Positions 28,285-37,017 of a stretch of DNA of 64,000 bases are shown here, piece after piece; position 1 is the first letter of the stretch; each line of letters begins with the position of its first letter. The stretch is from Rhodoferax sp. (GTDB lineage Bacteria; Pseudomonadota; Gammaproteobacteria; Burkholderiales; Burkholderiaceae_C): positions 1 to 64,000 of the forward strand of contig JACKLK010000007.1 in assembly GCA_024236015.1 (NCBI GenBank), in the 5' to 3' direction. The notes beneath the pieces are model-generated. The model was given only the letters and a program-made list of their open reading frames with translations. It ran no database searches and was not told where the DNA came from. The position numbers were made by a program, and so were the translations under genes.

Positions 28285-29790
28285 ATGGGCAGTCTTGACT
28301 ACCTCCTGGCGGCGCTGACGCCGATGAGCCTGCTGCTGGCACTGGGCGGCGTGATCGCCGGCACCGTCATCGGCGCGCTGCCGGGACTGACCGCCACGAT
28401 GGCGGTGGCCGTGCTGGTGCCGTTCACGTTCACGATGGAGCCGGCCGCCGCGCTCATCGCGCTGGGGGCCATCTACACCGGCGCGATCTACGGCGGCGCC
28501 TACGCGGCCATCCTGCTCAACACGCCGGGCACGCCGTCGTCGATCGCCACCACCTTCGACGGTTATCCGATGGCGCGCAAGGGCCACGGCGACCTGGCGC
28601 TGACGCTGGCCTGCCTGGCCTCGGTCTGCGGCGGCCTGGTCGGCGCCGGCTTCCTGCTGCTGCTGGCGCCGCCGATGGCCACGGTGGCCCTGAAGTTCGG
28701 GCCGGTCGAATATTTCTGGCTCGGCCTGTTCGGCCTGACGCTGATCGCCTCGCTGGGAGAAGGCAGCACCATCAAGGGCCTGATCGGCGGCGGGCTGGGC
28801 CTGCTGCTGTCCATGGTCGGCGTGGCCGAGGTCGGCGGCGACATTCGTTACGTCGGCGATTTCAAACCGCTGCTCGGCGGCATCGACGTGGTGTCGGCGC
28901 TGATCGGCCTGTATTGCATTCCGGTACTGATCGACCTCGTGGCCACGCCGGTGGCGCACCTGGAGACCGGCAGCCGTGTCGCCAGCTTCCGGCTGCGCGA
29001 GGCGCTGGGCATCGTGCGGCGATCGAAATTCAACCTCGCGCGCAGTTCCATCATCGGCACCGTGGTCGGCATCCTGCCGGGCGCCGGCGGGTCGATCGCC
29101 TCGCTGGTGTCGTATTCGGAAGCCAAGCGCGCGTCGCCGCGGCGCGAGCATTTCGGCAAGGGCGAACCCGATGGCGTGTTGTCGACCGAGTCGGCCAACA
29201 ATGCGACGGTCGGTGGCGGCTTCATCCCGACGCTGGTGCTTGGCATTCCCGGCACCCCACCGGACGCGATCATCCTGGGTGCATTGCTGGTGCAGGGCAT
29301 CCGCACCGGCCCGACGCTGTTCACGCAGCAGGCGCCCATCGTCTACACCTTCATCTGGGGCCTGATCCTGGCCACCATCATCATGTTGCCGGTCGGCCTG
29401 CTGGTCGGGCGGTTCGCGTTCCGCTCCATCCTGGCCATCCCCAAGGCCGTGCTGGTGCCGTCGGTGGCGCTGCTCACGGTGCTGGGCAGCTACGCGGTGC
29501 ACAACAACGTGCACGAAGTCCAGCAGATGGTGGTGCTCGGCGTGCTGGCCTGGGGCGTGAGCCGCATGGGGTTCAGCGCCTCGCCGATCGTGCTCGGGCT
29601 GATCCTGGGCACCATCGCCGAACGCGGTTTCGTGCAAGGCCACCTGATCGGTGGCGCACGCGGCAGCGTGCTGGCCGAGTTCTTCGCCCGGCCGATCTCG
29701 CTGGCCATCATCTTCTTCATCGTGCTCGGTCTGCTCTGGCCCTGGTGGGCGGCGCGGCGGGCACGCATCGCGGAGGCCAGGAATGCGTGA
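28285..29790 (+). CDS. Tripartite tricarboxylate-type transporter, large membrane subunit (TctA family)
   Basis: 501 residues, about 11-12 membrane segments. It carries the TctA hallmark near the N-terminus: GALPGLTATMAVAVLVPFTF (about 32-51), then GGAYAAILLNTPGTPSSIATT. A second, related GxxPGxGG-type motif follows at ILPGAGGSIASLVSY. It moves the solute with a cation. Its stop overlaps the start of the small subunit by 8 bases. Gene order here is C-A-B, not the more usual C-B-A. Confidence 0.93.
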   Translation: MGSLDYLLAALTPMSLLLALGGVIAGTVIGALPGLTATMAVAVLVPFTFTMEPAAALIALGAIYTGAIYGGAYAAILLNTPGTPSSIATTFDGYPMARKGHGDLALTLACLASVCGGLVGAGFLLLLAPPMATVALKFGPVEYFWLGLFGLTLIASLGEGSTIKGLIGGGLGLLLSMVGVAEVGGDIRYVGDFKPLLGGIDVVSALIGLYCIPVLIDLVATPVAHLETGSRVASFRLREALGIVRRSKFNLARSSIIGTVVGILPGAGGSIASLVSYSEAKRASPRREHFGKGEPDGVLSTESANNATVGGGFIPTLVLGIPGTPPDAIILGALLVQGIRTGPTLFTQQAPIVYTFIWGLILATIIMLPVGLLVGRFAFRSILAIPKAVLVPSVALLTVLGSYAVHNNVHEVQQMVVLGVLAWGVSRMGFSASPIVLGLILGTIAERGFVQGHLIGGARGSVLAEFFARPISLAIIFFIVLGLLWPWWAARRARIAEARNA

Positions 29791-30229
29791 ACCCGAAACC
29801 CGCGCCGATCTGCCGGGCGCCATCGGCAGCGCCATCATGGTGGTCATCGGCGCCGCCGCCATCTGGGCGGCACGCGACTACTCCGACCTGGGTGCCGTGT
29901 TCCCGCGCACCGTCGGCGCCTTGCTGATTGCGCTGGGCATCGTCTACATCGCCCTCGTGGCGCTGGGGCGGACCCGGCGCGCCGCGACGGTCGACGGCTC
30001 CACGGTGCGCCGTGCCCTGGTGGCCATCGTCATGCTGGCCTGGGGCTTCGCGCTCGGGCCGCTGGGGTTCCTGCCGGCCGGCGCGGCGGCCATGGCCGCC
30101 TTGCTGCTGATCGCCCACCACGACCGCTGGACGCTGCGCACCGCACTGGCCTATGGACTGTCCATCGCCGCGGTGCTGGGCCTGCTGTACGCCTTGTTCA
30201 AGCACGCCTTGCAGGTACCCTTGCCCTGA
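29783..30229 (+). CDS. Tripartite tricarboxylate-type transporter, small membrane subunit (TctB family)
   Basis: 148 residues with four predicted membrane helices: GSAIMVVIGAAAIWAA, AVFPRTVGALLIALGIVYIA, ALVAIVMLAWGFALGPLG and ALAYGLSIAAVLGLLYALF. The size and topology are TctB-like. The start ATG at 29783 lies inside the end of the large-subunit gene (8-base overlap), consistent with coupled translation. Confidence 0.88.
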   Translation: MREPETRADLPGAIGSAIMVVIGAAAIWAARDYSDLGAVFPRTVGALLIALGIVYIALVALGRTRRAATVDGSTVRRALVAIVMLAWGFALGPLGFLPAGAAAMAALLLIAHHDRWTLRTALAYGLSIAAVLGLLYALFKHALQVPLP

Positions 30230-30280
30230 CGCGCCGCTCCGGCGACGCCCCCTTCTTTCCCGCAACCCAGAACGATACCC

Positions 30281-31204
30281 ATGCAGATAGTGATCTCCGA
30301 ATTCATGGACCAGCGCGCCGTGGCGCAGCTGCAGGAACGCCACGACGTGGTGTACGACCCGAGCCTGGTCGACGACATGCCGCGCCTGCTGCAGTGCGCA
30401 GCCACGGCCGACGCGCTGATCGTGCGCAACCGCACCCAGGTGCGTGGTGACCTGCTCGGCGCACTGGCGCGCTGCAAGGTGATCGGCCGCCTGGGCGTCG
30501 GGCTGGACAACATCGACGTGGCCGGCTGCGAGGCCAAGGGCATGGCCGTCATTCCCGCCACCGGCGCGAATGCGCTGAGCGTGGCCGAATACGTGATCAC
30601 CGCGGCCATGATGCTGCTGCGCGGCGCCTTCGCCTCCAGCGCCGACGTGGCCGCCGGCCGATGGCCGCGCAACGCGCTGGGCAACGGCCGCGAGACCGCC
30701 GGCAAGACCATGGGCATCATCGGTTTCGGCTCCATCGGGCGCACCACGGCGCGGCTTGCCCAGGGCCTGGGCATGCAGGTCATCGCCTTCGACGCCATGC
30801 TGGACGCCGACACGCCGGTGTTCCAGGAAACCGGCGTCAAATACGTGGGCCTGCAGGAGCTGATCCTGCAGGCGGACGTGATCACGCTGCACGTGCCGCT
30901 GGTCGATGCGACCCGCGGCTTGTTCGATGCCGCCTGCATCGCATCGATGAAACCCGGCGCGGTGCTGATCAACACCTCGCGCGGGCATATCGTCGACCTG
31001 TCCGCCGTCGCCGCAGCGCTGCGCAGCAAGCACCTGGGCGGAGCGGCGATCGACGTCTTCGACGCCGAGCCGCTGGCCGCCAGCGCGGAACTGCAGGACT
31101 GCCCGAACCTGCTGCTCACGCCCCACATCTCCGGCGTCAGCGCCGAGTCGAACGAACGCGTGTCGTTCCTGATCGCCGACAAAGTGCTGGAGGCCTTGCA
31201 GTAA
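30281..31204 (+). CDS. slcC: (S)-sulfolactate dehydrogenase (D-2-hydroxyacid dehydrogenase family)
   Basis: 307 residues. The NAD-binding motif is GFGSIG (148-153); the catalytic triad is R234 (NTSRGHIVD), E263 (DAEPL) and H282 (TPHISG). The family includes SerA, GhrA and SlcC. Beside suyAB and comC the best reading is oxidation of (S)-sulfolactate to sulfopyruvate with NAD+. Its TAA overlaps the ATG of comC by one base (TAATG). The general 2-hydroxyacid dehydrogenase call is certain; the substrate is from context. Confidence 0.82.
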   Translation: MQIVISEFMDQRAVAQLQERHDVVYDPSLVDDMPRLLQCAATADALIVRNRTQVRGDLLGALARCKVIGRLGVGLDNIDVAGCEAKGMAVIPATGANALSVAEYVITAAMMLLRGAFASSADVAAGRWPRNALGNGRETAGKTMGIIGFGSIGRTTARLAQGLGMQVIAFDAMLDADTPVFQETGVKYVGLQELILQADVITLHVPLVDATRGLFDAACIASMKPGAVLINTSRGHIVDLSAVAAALRSKHLGGAAIDVFDAEPLAASAELQDCPNLLLTPHISGVSAESNERVSFLIADKVLEALQ

Positions 31205-32226
31205 TGGCACAGCTGTCCATTCAACAAGCCCACGACCTCGTGGCCAAGGCCCTGGCCGCTGCGGGCGCCAACGACACCATGGCGCAATCGGTGGCGCGAG
31301 CGCTGGTGCTGGCGGAGTCGCAAGGCCTGTCCGGCCATGGGCTGAGCCGGGTCGGCCAGTACACCACGCACCTGCGCAACGGCCGCGCCGATGGCAAGGC
31401 CATGGCCACGGTGGCACGGCAAAAAGGTGCTGCGCTGCTGGTGGACGCCGGCACCGGACTGGCCTTCCCCGCCTGTGACCTGGCCATCGAGAAGGCCATC
31501 ACCACCGCGCGCGAACTCGGCGTGTGTTTTGCCGGCGTCAGCAACAGCCACCACGCCGGCGTCATGGTCGACCACCTGCGGCCGGTCGCCCAGGCCGGCA
31601 TGGTCGCGCTCGCCTTCGCGAATTCGCCCGCCGCCATGCCGGCGGCCGGCGGCAGACATCCGGTGTTCGGCACCAATCCGGTGGCCGCGATCTTCCCGCG
31701 GCGCAACGGCGACCCGTTGATGATCGACCTGTCGCTGAGCGAAGTCGCACGCGGCAAGCTGATGGTGGCGGCCAAGGCCGGCCAGTCCATTCCGCTGGGC
31801 TGGGCCGTGGACGCCGACGGCGAACCCACGACCGACCCGCACAAGGGCATGATGGGGTCCATGCTGCCGGTCGGCGCCGCCACCAGCCCCAAGGGCGCGA
31901 TGCTGGCGCTGATGGTCGAGTTGCTGGTGACCGCCGTCATCGGCGCGCAGTTCGGCTTCGAGGCCAGTTCCTTCTTCGTCGACGAAGGCAACCAGCCGCG
32001 CATCGGCCAGGCCTTCATCGTCATCGATCCGGGCGCACTCGCCGGCACCGATGCCTATTACGAGCGCATGGAGACCGTGATCGCCGAGATGCTGCGCGAC
32101 GATGGCGTGCGCCTGGCCGGTGCGCGTCGCCTGGCGCTGGAGCGCACGGCGGCCCGCGACGGCCTGCAGGTGGCGGACGCGATGCTGGCGCAGCTGGAGA
32201 AACTGGCGCAGGCAGCCGCGGGTTGA
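31204..32226 (+). CDS. comC: (R)-sulfolactate dehydrogenase (malate/L-lactate dehydrogenase, Ldh_2 family)
   Basis: 340-residue ComC/YlbC/MdhII-type oxidoreductase, a fold distinct from classical Rossmann enzymes. Marks are ESQGLSGHGLSRVGQY, the catalytic-His region SNSHHAGVM, FGTNPVAAIFPR and DLSLSEVARGKLMVAAKAG. With SlcC it would interconvert the enantiomers: (S)-sulfolactate to sulfopyruvate to (R)-sulfolactate, the substrate of SuyAB. Last gene of the apparent operon. Confidence 0.82.
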   Translation: MAQLSIQQAHDLVAKALAAAGANDTMAQSVARALVLAESQGLSGHGLSRVGQYTTHLRNGRADGKAMATVARQKGAALLVDAGTGLAFPACDLAIEKAITTARELGVCFAGVSNSHHAGVMVDHLRPVAQAGMVALAFANSPAAMPAAGGRHPVFGTNPVAAIFPRRNGDPLMIDLSLSEVARGKLMVAAKAGQSIPLGWAVDADGEPTTDPHKGMMGSMLPVGAATSPKGAMLALMVELLVTAVIGAQFGFEASSFFVDEGNQPRIGQAFIVIDPGALAGTDAYYERMETVIAEMLRDDGVRLAGARRLALERTAARDGLQVADAMLAQLEKLAQAAAG

Positions 32227-32352
32227 CCCCGGCCGTGCGGCGGGCCTTGCGCGCCGCACGACCCGCGGCCGCGCCGCGATGGCCCGCATGCCGCTCCTTG
32301 CCTCCCGGCCCGCTCGGCGAAAATGGGCGCTCCCCCGCTCATCGGCTCCCGA

Positions 32353-33231
32353 ATGTCCATAGCTTCGAACTCCGTCTCCCTCGTCCTCGGCAGCGGCGGC
32401 GCGCGCGGCCTGGCCCATATCGGCGTGATCCAGTGGCTGAACGAGAACGGCTTTTCCATCCAGTCCATCGCCGGCTCGTCCATCGGCGCCCTGGTGGGCG
32501 GCATCTACGCCGCACGCAAGCTCGAGCTGTACGCGGAATGGGTGCTGGCGCTCGAGCGCATGCATGTGCTGCGCCTGCTCGACCCGACCATCGGACGGCC
32601 GGGCCTGTTCAAGGGCGAGCGCATCATGACCGTGTTGCGCGAACTGATCGGCGACTGCGCCATCGAGGACCTGCCCATGGCCTTCACGGCGGTCGCCACC
32701 GACATGCACTCGAGCGAGGAAGTCTGGCTGCGCCAGGGCCAGCTGTTCGACGCGATCCGCGCGTCGATCGCCACACCCCTGGTGTTCACGCCCTTCCAGC
32801 ATGGCGAGCGCACCTTGCTCGACGGTGCGCTGGTCAACCCGGTACCCATCGGCCCCACGCTCGAAGACCGCACCGACCTGAAGGTGGTGGTGAACCTGAG
32901 CGGCCCCGAGGAATCGAACGCCCTGCCCGAGGTCAGCGCCTCCCTGATCGAGGACAACAGCTACCGCACGCGAATCGCGCGGTTCATCGACGGCCTGCAG
33001 CCGTCACGCGCCGACACCGGCCCACGCCACGGCCTGATCGACGTGGCGTTCCTGTCCATGCAGACCATGCAGGACACGATTGCGCGGCTGCGCCTGTCGA
33101 CCTATTCGCCGGACGTGACGATCGAGATCCCGCGCAATGCCTGCGGCTTCTTCGAGTTCTGGCGCGCCGAGGAGCTGATCGACCTCGGGCGCGAACGGGC
33201 CGAACGGGCGTTCGCCCGGCGCGAGCCGTGA
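32353..33231 (+). CDS. Patatin-like phospholipase family protein (RssA-like)
   Basis: 292 residues. The oxyanion hole is GSGGARGLAHIG (13-24), the nucleophile elbow is GSSIG (S43) and the catalytic aspartate is D157 in LLDGALVNP: a Ser-Asp dyad lipid acyl hydrolase. No signal peptide. I chose ATG 32353 because the homologous region starts immediately after; an upstream ATG (32323) adds ten residues. Confidence 0.92.
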   Translation: MSIASNSVSLVLGSGGARGLAHIGVIQWLNENGFSIQSIAGSSIGALVGGIYAARKLELYAEWVLALERMHVLRLLDPTIGRPGLFKGERIMTVLRELIGDCAIEDLPMAFTAVATDMHSSEEVWLRQGQLFDAIRASIATPLVFTPFQHGERTLLDGALVNPVPIGPTLEDRTDLKVVVNLSGPEESNALPEVSASLIEDNSYRTRIARFIDGLQPSRADTGPRHGLIDVAFLSMQTMQDTIARLRLSTYSPDVTIEIPRNACGFFEFWRAEELIDLGRERAERAFARREP

Positions 33232-33282
33232 CGGTCGCGCCGCACGACGCACCGTGCGAAGCCGGCGCACCCGGGCAGGCGC

Positions 33283-34380
33283 TCACGTACTCCCGCGGGC
33301 CACGATCCGGGGCCGGATCTCACGCTGCTGCGCCGCCACGGGCGGCGACGACTCCGGATACACCATCGCCAGCACCTGCTGGGCGCAGATCGTGCCCAGC
33401 GACTGGCGGTCCACGCTGACGGTGCTCAGCCCGGCGCCGAGCTGGGATGCGATCGGATAGTCGCCAAAACCCAGCATCGCCAACTGCGCGGGTACCGCGA
33501 TGCCGGCGTCCTGCGCCGCCAGCCAGGCTCCGGCGGCCGGGAAGTCGCTGGCGAAGGCCATGGCACGCGGCATGGCAGCTTCGGCCCGCAACTGCTGCAG
33601 CACCGCACGCCCGGCCGCCATGGGCTCCAGGCGCGGCATGTTCAGCACACGCACCCGGGCCCGCGCCTTGCGCGCGACCCGCGCAAAGGCCTTGCCGCGT
33701 TCATGCGCGCGCAGGTCGTGCGGCACGCTGTTGTCGACGTAGACCAGATCGTCGTGCCCGCACGACAGCAGATGCCGCGCCATCAGTTCGCCGACCCGCG
33801 TGTGGTTGAAGCCGATCTGCACGAAGCCGCCGGCACGCGCGTCGAAGTCCCAGATCTGCACCACCGGCACGCCGTCGGCCTGCGCCTGGCGCAACAAGGC
33901 GCTCGCCGCCGGCGTGCGGGTGCGCCCGGTGACCACCAGCGCCGACGGCGACCAGGCCAGCACGGCGCGGATCTGCTGCTCCTCGCGCTGCGGGTCGTAG
34001 TTGGTGGCCGCCAGCAACAACTCCAGCTCCCGTGGCTGCAAGCCGTCACTGAGCGCCTGCACGGTGCCGGAAAAGGTCGAACTCGCAATGCTCGGCACGA
34101 TCACGGCGACGATGCTCGAGCGGCGTCCGGCCAGCATGCCGGCGTGTTTGTTCGGCGTGTAGCCGGTGCTTTCGAGCGCAGCGCGGATCTTGTCGGCGGT
34201 CTCGGCCGACACCTGCTGCGGCGCACGCAGGAAACGCGACACCGTCATCGTCGTCACGCCGGCCCGGGCCGCGACGGTGGCCTGGGTCGCGCGGCCCAGG
34301 CCGCGCCCGCGGGTTCGCGCAGGCGCGGAGCTTTGTGCGCCCGCCCCGTCCGGGGGATCGGGTGATCTAGATGACTTCAT
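33283..34380 (-). CDS. LacI family transcriptional regulator (GntR-gluconate-repressor type)
   Basis: 365 residues. A disordered Ser/Pro/Arg N-terminus (1-30) precedes the HTH (ATQATVAARAGVTTMTVSRF, about 31-50), the hinge (GYTPNKHAGMLAGRRS) and a periplasmic-binding-type sugar domain (VAVIVPSIASSTFSGTVQAL onward). It is divergent from the dehydratase gene over a perfect LacI-type palindrome, so it probably represses the downstream sugar-acid genes and itself. Two ATGs (34404, 34380) are possible; I used the second. Confidence 0.92.
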   Translation of the reverse strand: MKSSRSPDPPDGAGAQSSAPARTRGRGLGRATQATVAARAGVTTMTVSRFLRAPQQVSAETADKIRAALESTGYTPNKHAGMLAGRRSSIVAVIVPSIASSTFSGTVQALSDGLQPRELELLLAATNYDPQREEQQIRAVLAWSPSALVVTGRTRTPAASALLRQAQADGVPVVQIWDFDARAGGFVQIGFNHTRVGELMARHLLSCGHDDLVYVDNSVPHDLRAHERGKAFARVARKARARVRVLNMPRLEPMAAGRAVLQQLRAEAAMPRAMAFASDFPAAGAWLAAQDAGIAVPAQLAMLGFGDYPIASQLGAGLSTVSVDRQSLGTICAQQVLAMVYPESSPPVAAQQREIRPRIVARGST

Positions 34381-34415
34381 AGGGGTTTGCCATGATGACA
34401 ACACAGGGGTGTGCG

Positions 34416-34434
34416 GATAATGTTAGCGCTAACA
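34416..34434. promoter_or_regulatory. LacI-family operator abutting a -10-like box
   Basis: TGTTAGCGCTAACA (34421-34434) is a perfect 14-bp palindrome with the central CG typical of LacI/GalR sites. GATAAT (34416-34421) touches its left edge and, with ATGACA (34395-34400, 15-base spacer), could be the promoter of the dehydratase gene. Binding would occlude RNA polymerase. Confidence 0.75.
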
Positions 34435-34450
34435 GCCAACCGAGACATCC

Positions 34451-36196
34451 GTGAAAACACCCCCCTCCAAGACCCTGGACCAGTTGCGCAGCCGGCGCTG
34501 GTTCGCCGATGCCGGCATGCGCGGCTTCGCGCACCGCCAGCGCATGCAGCAACAAGGCGTGCGCCGCGAAGACGTGATGGACCGCCCGATCGTGGCCATC
34601 ATCAACACCTGGAGCGACCTCTCGCCCTGCCACGCCCACCTGCGCGAACGCGCGGAGGCCGTCAAGCGCGGCATCCTGCTGGCCGGCGGCTTTCCGGTCG
34701 AATTGCCGGCCATGAGCCTGGGCGAGGTCATGGTCAAGCCCACGACCATGCTGTACCGCAATTTCCTGGCGATGGAGGTCGAGGAACTGCTGCGCAGCCT
34801 GCCGTGCGACGGCGCCGTCATCCTGGCCGGCTGCGACAAGACCACGCCCGGCACGCTGATGGGCGCGATCAGCATGGACATCCCGACCATCTTCTGCCCG
34901 GCCGGGCCGATGCTCAACGACCGCCACGTCAAGGGCGGCGTCTCGCGCACCGTCGGCGCCGGCACGCACACCCGGATGTTCTGGGACGAATACCAGGCCG
35001 GCAACATCGACGCCGCCGAGTGGCAACACCTGGAGTCGCGCATGACCCGCGCGCCGGGCACCTGCAACACCATGGGCACGGCCTCGACCATGACCGGCAT
35101 CGTCGAAGCGCTGGGGCTCACCTTGCCCGGCGCCAGTTCCATCCCGGCCATGGACTCGGCCCATACCCGCATGGCCACCGACTGCGGCGAACGCATCGTC
35201 GGCATGATCTGGGAAGACTGCAAGCCCTCGACGCTGCTGACCGCCTGCAGTTTCCACAACGCCACCGCGGTGCAGATGGCGCTGGGCGGCTCCACCAATG
35301 CCGCGGTGCACATCATCGCGATGGCGCGGCGTGCCGGCGTGCCGCTGACACTCGACGACCTGGACGCGATCGGCCGCAAGGTGCCGGTGCTGGCCAACCT
35401 GTTTCCCAGCGGCGACCGGCTGATGGAAGACTTCTACTACGCCGGCGGCCTGCCGGCGCTGATGCAGCAGATCCGGCCCCACCTGGCGCTCGACGCGATG
35501 ACGGTCAACGGCCGCAGCATCGGCGACAACATCGCCCGTGCCGAAGTGCTCGATGCGCAGGTGATACGCCCGCTCGACAAGCCGGTGACCGATGCCGGCG
35601 CGCTGGCGGTGCTGCGCGGCAACCTCGCGCCCGAGGGTGCGGTCATCAAGCCCAGCGCCGCGTCGAAGAACCTGCTGCGCCACAGCGGCAAGGCCCTGGT
35701 GTTCGACAACCAGCCCCAGATGCTGGCGGCCATGGCCGACCCGGACCTCGACTGCGACGCGAACACCGTGCTGGTGCTGCGCAATGCCGGCCCGGTCGGC
35801 GCGCCCGGCATGCCGGAATGGGGCAACCTGCCGATCCCGAAAAAGCTGCTCAAGGCCGGCGTGCGCGACATGTTGCGCCTGTCCGATGCCCGCATGAGCG
35901 GCACGCACTACGGCACCTGCGTGCTGCACATCGCCCCTGAAAGCGCGGTCGGCGGCCCGCTGGCGCTGGTACGCACCGGCGACACCATCACGCTCGACGT
36001 GGCGGCGCGCAGCCTGCACCTGGACGTGTCCGACGACGAACTCGCACGTCGCCGCGCGGCCTGGAGCGCACCGGCGCAGCCGTTCCAGCGCGGCTTCACC
36101 TGGCTGTACCAGCAACACGTGACGCAGGCCCACGAGGGCTGCGACTTCGACTTCCTGCAGGGCACGCAGGCCACGCCGGAACCCGTCATCTTCTGA
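34451..36196 (+). CDS. IlvD/Edd family sugar-acid dehydratase (L-arabinonate dehydratase-like)
   Basis: 581 residues. Three Fe-S cysteines sit at C60 (LSPCHAHL), C128 (LAGCDKTTPGT) and C205 (APGTCNTMG), the arrangement of the pentonate dehydratase branch, which carries a [2Fe-2S] cluster. The enzyme dehydrates an aldonic acid to a 2-keto-3-deoxy acid. The start codon is GTG at 34451. First gene of the LacI-controlled cluster; the aldolase follows 13 bases later. The exact sugar acid is not certain (arabinonate, fuconate, galactonate or xylonate). Confidence 0.9.
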   Translation: MKTPPSKTLDQLRSRRWFADAGMRGFAHRQRMQQQGVRREDVMDRPIVAIINTWSDLSPCHAHLRERAEAVKRGILLAGGFPVELPAMSLGEVMVKPTTMLYRNFLAMEVEELLRSLPCDGAVILAGCDKTTPGTLMGAISMDIPTIFCPAGPMLNDRHVKGGVSRTVGAGTHTRMFWDEYQAGNIDAAEWQHLESRMTRAPGTCNTMGTASTMTGIVEALGLTLPGASSIPAMDSAHTRMATDCGERIVGMIWEDCKPSTLLTACSFHNATAVQMALGGSTNAAVHIIAMARRAGVPLTLDDLDAIGRKVPVLANLFPSGDRLMEDFYYAGGLPALMQQIRPHLALDAMTVNGRSIGDNIARAEVLDAQVIRPLDKPVTDAGALAVLRGNLAPEGAVIKPSAASKNLLRHSGKALVFDNQPQMLAAMADPDLDCDANTVLVLRNAGPVGAPGMPEWGNLPIPKKLLKAGVRDMLRLSDARMSGTHYGTCVLHIAPESAVGGPLALVRTGDTITLDVAARSLHLDVSDDELARRRAAWSAPAQPFQRGFTWLYQQHVTQAHEGCDFDFLQGTQATPEPVIF

Positions 36197-36209
36197 GGCA
36201 CCGAACCCC

Positions 36210-37007
36210 ATGAACAATCCCTTCAAGACCCTGCTCGCCCGCAAGGACCTGCCCGCCGGCTACCCGGTGGGAACCTTCGCGATGGCCGCGTCCCCGTTGA
36301 CGGCCGAGGCGCTCGGCTGTGTCGGCTTCGACTGGGCCGTCGTCGACATGGAACACACGCCGCTGGACCTGGACAACCTGGTGCGCATGTTGCAGGCCAT
36401 CGCCGGCACGCCGATGCTGCCCATCACCCGCGTGCCATGGAACGACACCGTGATGGTCAAGCGCGTGCTCGACGCCGGCGCGCAGACCGTGATGTTCCCG
36501 TTCGTGCAGAACGCCGACGAGGCACGCAAGGCCGTGGCCGCCTGCAAATACGCACCGCAGGGCGTGCGCGGCATGGCCGCGATGAGCCGCGGATCGCGGT
36601 TCGGCACCCAGCCGGACTACTTCAAGGTTGCCAACGACGCGGTCAGCGTTGTGGTGCAGATCGAAACCCCCGAGGCACTGACCCAGGTTGACGCGATCGC
36701 CGGCGTCGACGGTGTCGACTCCGTCTTCCTCGGCCCGGGCGACCTCAGCGGCGCGATGGGCCATGTCGGCAACCCGATGCACGCCGATGTCGTCGCAGCC
36801 ATGGCCCGGGCGGTGGAGCGCATCCACGCGGCCGGCAAGCCGGTGGGCAGCGTCGCGGGTACGGCCGAGGCCGTCGCCATCTACCGGGGCATCGGCGTCG
36901 ACTACATCGGCTGCGCGTCCGACCTCGGGCTGATGATGCGCCAGTGCGCGGCCGTGTTGTCCGCCATCCGTTCGCAGCAGGTTCACGTCAACACCACCGG
37001 ATACTGA
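36210..37007 (+). CDS. HpcH/HpaI family aldolase
   Basis: 265-residue class II aldolase with a TIM barrel. Marks are GFDWAVVDMEHTPLD, the QTVMFPFVQNADEA segment, and metal ligands in QIETPEAL (Glu) and FLGPGDLSGAMG (Asp). Such enzymes split 2-keto-3-deoxy or 2-keto-4-hydroxy acids to pyruvate plus an aldehyde, fitting directly after the dehydratase. The next gene starts 10 bases downstream. Confidence 0.92.
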   Translation: MNNPFKTLLARKDLPAGYPVGTFAMAASPLTAEALGCVGFDWAVVDMEHTPLDLDNLVRMLQAIAGTPMLPITRVPWNDTVMVKRVLDAGAQTVMFPFVQNADEARKAVAACKYAPQGVRGMAAMSRGSRFGTQPDYFKVANDAVSVVVQIETPEALTQVDAIAGVDGVDSVFLGPGDLSGAMGHVGNPMHADVVAAMARAVERIHAAGKPVGSVAGTAEAVAIYRGIGVDYIGCASDLGLMMRQCAAVLSAIRSQQVHVNTTGY

Positions 37008-37017
37008 AAGGAAGACC

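Noticed and set aside
30151..32802. 883-codon minus-strand ORF opposite slcC and comC
   Set aside because: It is antisense to two enzymes with intact motifs, has biased composition and no ribosome site: a GC-rich third-position shadow.
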